Shown: in pieces, positions 46,797 to 49,631 of the stretch
Position numbering within the stretch: position 1 is the stretch's first letter
Layout: each line of letters opens with the position of its first letter
Source: Thiobaca trueperi
GTDB taxonomy: Bacteria; Pseudomonadota; Gammaproteobacteria; Chromatiales; Chromatiaceae
Direction: 5' to 3'
Length of the DNA: 49,631 nt
NCBI RefSeq assembly: GCF_004342175.1
Contig: NZ_SMAO01000009.1
Span: forward strand, 155,153 to 204,783
The notes under the pieces: generated by a model
Database searches by the model: none
The model's input: only the letters and a program-made list of their open reading frames with translations
What the model was told of the DNA's origin: nothing
Translations under genes and position numbers: made by a program

Positions 46797-48011
46797 TCAG
46801 GGGCGAATGAATTCGCCCCTACAGCGCCGGATGCGCTGCGCGGCGTCGATGCATTCGTCCAGCGGCGGCACCAGCGCCAGCCGGATGCGGTTGGCGCCCG
46901 GATTGTCGCCCGCGACGGTGCGCGAGAGAAAACTGCCGGGCAGCACGGTGAGATTTTCCTCGGCATAGAGCCGGCGGGCGAATTCGGTATCCGCGACCGG
47001 CGTTTCCGGCCAGAGATAAAAACCCGCTGGCGGACGCGCAACCGGCAGCACGCCATCGAGAAGATCGAGCACGGCGTCGAATTTCTCGCGATAGAGCCGG
47101 CGATTCTCGCGCACATGGCCCTCGTCGTTCCAGGCGGCGAGGCTCGCGTGCTGTGTCGGCAGCGGCATGGCGCAGCCATGATAGGTGCGATAGGCGAAAA
47201 AGCGTTCCATGATCGCGGCGTCACCGGCCACGAAGCCCGAGCGCAGCCCCGGCGCATTGGACCGCTTGGACAGACTATGGAAAACGACGCAGCGCCCGAA
47301 GTCGCGATGACCCAGCTCCGCCGCGACCTGGAGCAACCCCAGTGGCGGATCGTTCTCATCCTGATAGAGTTCGGAATAGCACTCGTCCGAGGCAATCACG
47401 AAATCATGGGTGTGGGCCAGTTCGATGAGACGCGCAAAGGTCGCCCGGTCGAAGACCGCCCCGGTGGGATTGCCCGGCGAGCAGACATAGAGCAACTGGC
47501 AGCGTTGCCAGGTCGCCGCGTCCACGGCATCGAAATCCGGGATGAAGCCGTTTTCCGCCCGGCACGCCAGATAGCGCGGCTCGGCCCCCGCCAGCAGCGC
47601 CGCGCCCTCGTAGATCTGATAGAAGGGATTGGGCATCAGCACCAGCGGGTCTTGCGAGCGGTCGATGATGGCTTGTGCAAAGGCAAAGAGCGCCTCACGT
47701 GTGCCATTGACCGGCAGGATCTGGCGCTCGGGGTCGATCCCGAGATCGCCAGCGGGCGCGAGCCGGAAGCGGCGGGTCAGCCAGCCGGCAATCGACTCGC
47801 GCAGCGCAGGCAGACCGCGCGTGGTGGGATAGACCGCCAGTTGGTGCAGATGCGCGATCAGCGCCTCGGTGATGAGCGTGGGCGTGGGGTGCCGGGGCTC
47901 GCCGATATAGAGCGCGAGATGATCGCGCCCGCGCGGCGGTTCGATACCCTGCTTGAGCAGGGCGAGCTTCTCGAAAGGGTAAGACTGAAGACGTCCCAAA
48001 TCCGGATTCAT
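46797..48011 (-). CDS. dapC: Succinyldiaminopimelate aminotransferase DapC
   Basis: DapC transaminates N-succinyl-2-amino-6-ketopimelate. The 404-residue fold-type I aminotransferase has the cofactor Lys in VVFHSLSKRSNAPGLRSGF near residue 232, YVCSPGNPTGAVFD near 165 and SDECYSELYQ near 200, and the substrate arginine region NRIRLALVP. The start at 48011 (MNPDLGRLQSYPFEKL) is the family start; the frame is open to 48086. The final residues RGEFIRP and the stop context come from a dispersed palindrome (46800-46819), so the native C-terminus has been replaced. It opens the dapC-dapD-yffB-dapE cluster. Confidence 0.92.
   Translation of the reverse strand: MNPDLGRLQSYPFEKLALLKQGIEPPRGRDHLALYIGEPRHPTPTLITEALIAHLHQLAVYPTTRGLPALRESIAGWLTRRFRLAPAGDLGIDPERQILPVNGTREALFAFAQAIIDRSQDPLVLMPNPFYQIYEGAALLAGAEPRYLACRAENGFIPDFDAVDAATWQRCQLLYVCSPGNPTGAVFDRATFARLIELAHTHDFVIASDECYSELYQDENDPPLGLLQVAAELGHRDFGRCVVFHSLSKRSNAPGLRSGFVAGDAAIMERFFAYRTYHGCAMPLPTQHASLAAWNDEGHVRENRRLYREKFDAVLDLLDGVLPVARPPAGFYLWPETPVADTEFARRLYAEENLTVLPGSFLSRTVAGDNPGANRIRLALVPPLDECIDAAQRIRRCRGEFIRP
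46800..46822. repeat. 20-bp palindromic dispersed repeat, copy 2
   Basis: Identical to the copy at 106-128 over 23 bases. It forms the last codons of dapC on the minus strand (GEFIRP), with the dapC stop immediately beside it. Confidence 0.85.
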
Positions 48012-48303
48012 TGCTGGTGTTGCCTGTCTCTGACGCCGTCCAGTCAGACCGCGTTGCTCAGTCAAAGGATCGCAGTATAAAGGCAATCGGGCGCCTCATG
48101 GGACGCCAGACCCTGGCCTGTTGGGAAGTCAAACCGAAACGACATCCACTGAACCGAGCGAGGCGCTTCATGTTTCTGCATCGCACGATAAAGCCGGTCG
48201 CGCGTCGTCATGCGCCACGAGATCGCCCAGGCGCTGGCCGGATGGCCTGGACGAGCGGGTTTCAATGTCCCTGTTGATGGTTTTCAATCCTGGAGGAATG
48301 CCG
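48012..48303. other. Intergenic region between dapC and the small exported protein
   Basis: This stretch of about 290 bases holds divergent control sequences only. A TATACT-type hexamer on the minus strand (48074-48079) could be a dapC -10 box but lacks a good -35. Open frames here have no ribosome sites and I call none. Confidence 0.4.
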
Positions 48304-48672
48304 ATGAACTGCTCATCCCGTTCACGCCTGACGCTGATCGCCGCCATGCTTGCGGTCACTTCACTGGATGCCCTGGCCGAGATGCCGCCGCAAACGCCCG
48401 CCGCCTCCGACTCATCAGTCGATCATACCTACGCCCTGATGATCACGGCGGGCGCGCTGGGCGGTGCGGTGATCGCGGGCGTCGTGACCAATGGCCTGAT
48501 TCTGCCGCTGTATTCGTGGTTCGCTGGCACCGCATTCGCCGAGACGACGGTCGCGGGTAGCATGATGGCCGGCAGGGCCGGGGCGGGCACGGCGGCATTC
48601 CGGGGCGTCATGCAGACCTTTGGTGCGGTCAGCGGGGGGCTCTATGCCAATTCTCTGTATCAGCAGTGGTGA
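48304..48672 (+). CDS. Hypothetical exported or membrane protein, 122 residues
   Basis: The product begins MNCSSRSRLTLIAAMLAVTS and has a signal peptide with a likely cleavage after LDALA (before EMPPQTP). A hydrophobic, glycine-rich region (ALMITAGALGGAVIAGVVTN, then LPLYSWFAGTAF) and a second Gly/Ala-rich stretch (MMAGRAGAGTAA) follow. It ends SLYQQW. GGAGGA lies six bases before the ATG at 48304; the ATG at 48298 is too close to it. I do not recognise the family. Two short membrane-active segments are possible. It is divergent from dapC. Confidence 0.7.
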   Translation: MNCSSRSRLTLIAAMLAVTSLDALAEMPPQTPAASDSSVDHTYALMITAGALGGAVIAGVVTNGLILPLYSWFAGTAFAETTVAGSMMAGRAGAGTAAFRGVMQTFGAVSGGLYANSLYQQW

Positions 48673-48729
48673 CAGGGGCCAGCGTCCTGTACGGGCGCTG
48701 GCGCGTCACGGTTTCGACGCAGGCTCGAT

Positions 48730-49140
48730 ATGACTCCGACTTTTTCACTCCACCCGCAGCTTCTTGCCGACTGCCACCGGCTCGGTCGTCTGTCCGCGAC
48801 CCATCTGCTGCTCCATCGCAATGGGTCCGTTCCCTGGTTCATCCTGGTTCCTGAGACCGATTTGAGCAACCTGCTGGATCTGCCGCCGGATCAACGCGAG
48901 GCGGTGCTGGCCGATTGCCGGCGCGTGTCGGACTATCTGACCGCCGATCTGGGCTATCCCAAGGTGAATGTGGCCTGGATCGGCAATCTGGTTCCGCCGC
49001 TGCACATTCATGTCATTGGCCGCCGTCCTGGCGATGCCTGCTGGCCCAAACCGGTATGGGGTCATCTGGAGACGGTTCGGGAGTACACCGGGCAGGAGGT
49101 CATGGCGATTCGAGACGCTTTGCTGAATCAGCCGGATTGA
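48730..49140 (+). CDS. HIT-domain protein
   Basis: The 136-residue product is a diverged histidine-triad protein: WFILVPETDLSNLLDLPPDQRE, then NVAWIGNLVPPLHIHVIGRRPGDACWPKPVWG near residue 80. The triad reads L-H-I-H-V-I, so the first His of the usual H-x-H-x-H is Leu, while the second and the catalytic His remain. Related proteins are annotated as HIT-family hydrolases acting on nucleotidyl substrates. It follows the exported protein after 57 bases and may be its operon partner. Confidence 0.85.
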   Translation: MTPTFSLHPQLLADCHRLGRLSATHLLLHRNGSVPWFILVPETDLSNLLDLPPDQREAVLADCRRVSDYLTADLGYPKVNVAWIGNLVPPLHIHVIGRRPGDACWPKPVWGHLETVREYTGQEVMAIRDALLNQPD

Positions 49141-49176
49141 ATCAGTTGAAGCGCATAAGCGCCAACCAATATGAAT

Positions 49177-49428
49177 TCAACTTTCCCTTCTATTAACAAA
49201 GACAACATTTCTTTGTAGTCTTGATTGAGCATCGTAGTGACCTGCGAGCGAGTATATTTCTTCTGTTAATTCCCAGACGCTGGCAAGAAGTTCTTCTTGC
49301 GGCAGCGTTGATGCCGGGTCTTCAATTTGATGCGATCTTAATAGCCTTACTTTATTGCGTGCCACTCTTAAATCAGGCATTTCAGATTTACTCCAAGATG
49401 GGCGTCGGTTAAGCGGCTCCACAGACAT
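49177..49428 (-). CDS. Hypothetical protein, 83 residues
   Basis: The frame encodes a soluble, charged peptide with a helical C-terminal half (LPQEELLASVWELTEEIYSL, then AGHYDAQSRLQRNVVFVNRR). That half looks protein-like, with periodic hydrophobic residues. The local base composition is more AT-rich than the rest of the window. No ribosome site is seen before the ATG at 49428; an internal ATG (MPDLRVAR) is an alternative. I do not recognise it; it could be horizontally acquired. Confidence 0.45.
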   Translation of the reverse strand: MSVEPLNRRPSWSKSEMPDLRVARNKVRLLRSHQIEDPASTLPQEELLASVWELTEEIYSLAGHYDAQSRLQRNVVFVNRRES

Positions 49429-49488
49429 GACGTAACGGAATGAGCGCCGTGCCGTCTGCGGGGTCCACTCTTTAACCGCCAGTTAGGA

Positions 49489-49568
49489 CCGTAGGTTGGG
49501 ATGAGCGAGAGCGAATCCCAACATCATGCCGGAGAATTGTTGGGGTTCGTAAACTCACCCCAACCTTG
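49489..49568. repeat. Double-hairpin dispersed repeat (GTAGGTTGGG type)
   Basis: Two hairpins stand side by side: TTGGGAT (49496-49502) pairs with ATCCCAA (49515-49521), and TTGGGGT (49540-49546) pairs with ACCCCAA (49557-49563). The outer ends AGGTTGGG and CCCCAACCT also match. I recall this GTAGGTTGGG-type sequence as a widespread intergenic repeat in many bacterial genomes. From 49429 to the window end I see no other gene. Confidence 0.7.
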
Positions 49569-49631
49569 TATGTTCTGTTCCCAAGGATTGACACGGAGTT
49601 TTGATCAACGGAGTTTATAGAAGCGTGAGCC

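Noticed and set aside
45868-46968. 366-codon plus-strand frame across dapD and the dapC-dapD gap
   Set aside because: Antisense to dapD with biased Asp/Gly/Ala composition typical of shadow frames.

Overview
The window is about 50 kb of high-GC chromosomal DNA from a gammaproteobacterium. The best fit is a purple sulfur bacterium (Chromatiaceae). Pointers to this are a complete rseC-rnfABCDGEH operon in the order known from phototrophs that fix nitrogen, a men (menaquinone) cluster, an ECF-type cobalt/nickel transporter, and standard gammaproteobacterial blocks (dnaX-ybaB-recR, minCDE, yffB-dapE, recCBD). The genus cannot be fixed from the sequence alone. Almost all of the window is core genome. 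I found no rRNA, tRNA, CRISPR array, prophage or intact insertion sequence.

Layout. 1-7 kb: a heptamer tandem repeat and a small palindrome lead into pepN, followed by a small TraR/DksA-type zinc-finger gene, lptF, and the divergent cbiM / cbiQO metal transporter. 7-17.5 kb: an unlisted 35-residue membrane peptide gene with its own terminator, the translationally coupled recC-recB-recD operon, and a decayed rimI. 17.5-27.5 kb: an orphan tatA, a hypothetical gene, the rnf operon and trkAH. 27.5-34.7 kb, leftward: alpha/beta hydrolase, menB, an MntA/HepT-like pair lodged inside the men operon, menA, menC, prmC, a small hypothetical gene and moeB, with phhB just upstream of the hydrolase. 35-41.8 kb: cysB, the 4.5S RNA gene, dnaX-ybaB-recR, hinT and minCDE. 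41.8-49.6 kb: a membrane PAS-GGDEF-EAL protein, then a leftward lysine/diaminopimelate cluster (dapC, dapD, yffB, dapE), a small secreted protein, a HIT-family protein, and a repeat-rich end.

The genes form several working units. RecBCD repairs double-strand breaks. Rnf couples ferredoxin and NAD redox to the ion gradient. MenB, MenC and MenA make menaquinone. DapC, DapD and DapE form the succinylase branch to lysine and peptidoglycan. MinCDE places the division site. TrkAH takes up potassium.

The intergenic DNA is the least conventional part. An 85-87 bp element with TTAAACCGCG termini occurs five times. Four of these copies form two inverted pairs around short AT-rich spacers, each pair preceded by an ACAGGATT-type array. 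A 20-bp palindrome occurs twice and supplies the last codons of dapC and a false start for pepN. Other points of interest are the 35-residue gene, the toxin-antitoxin-like pair inside the men operon, the frameshifted rimI and the degenerate EAL domain.
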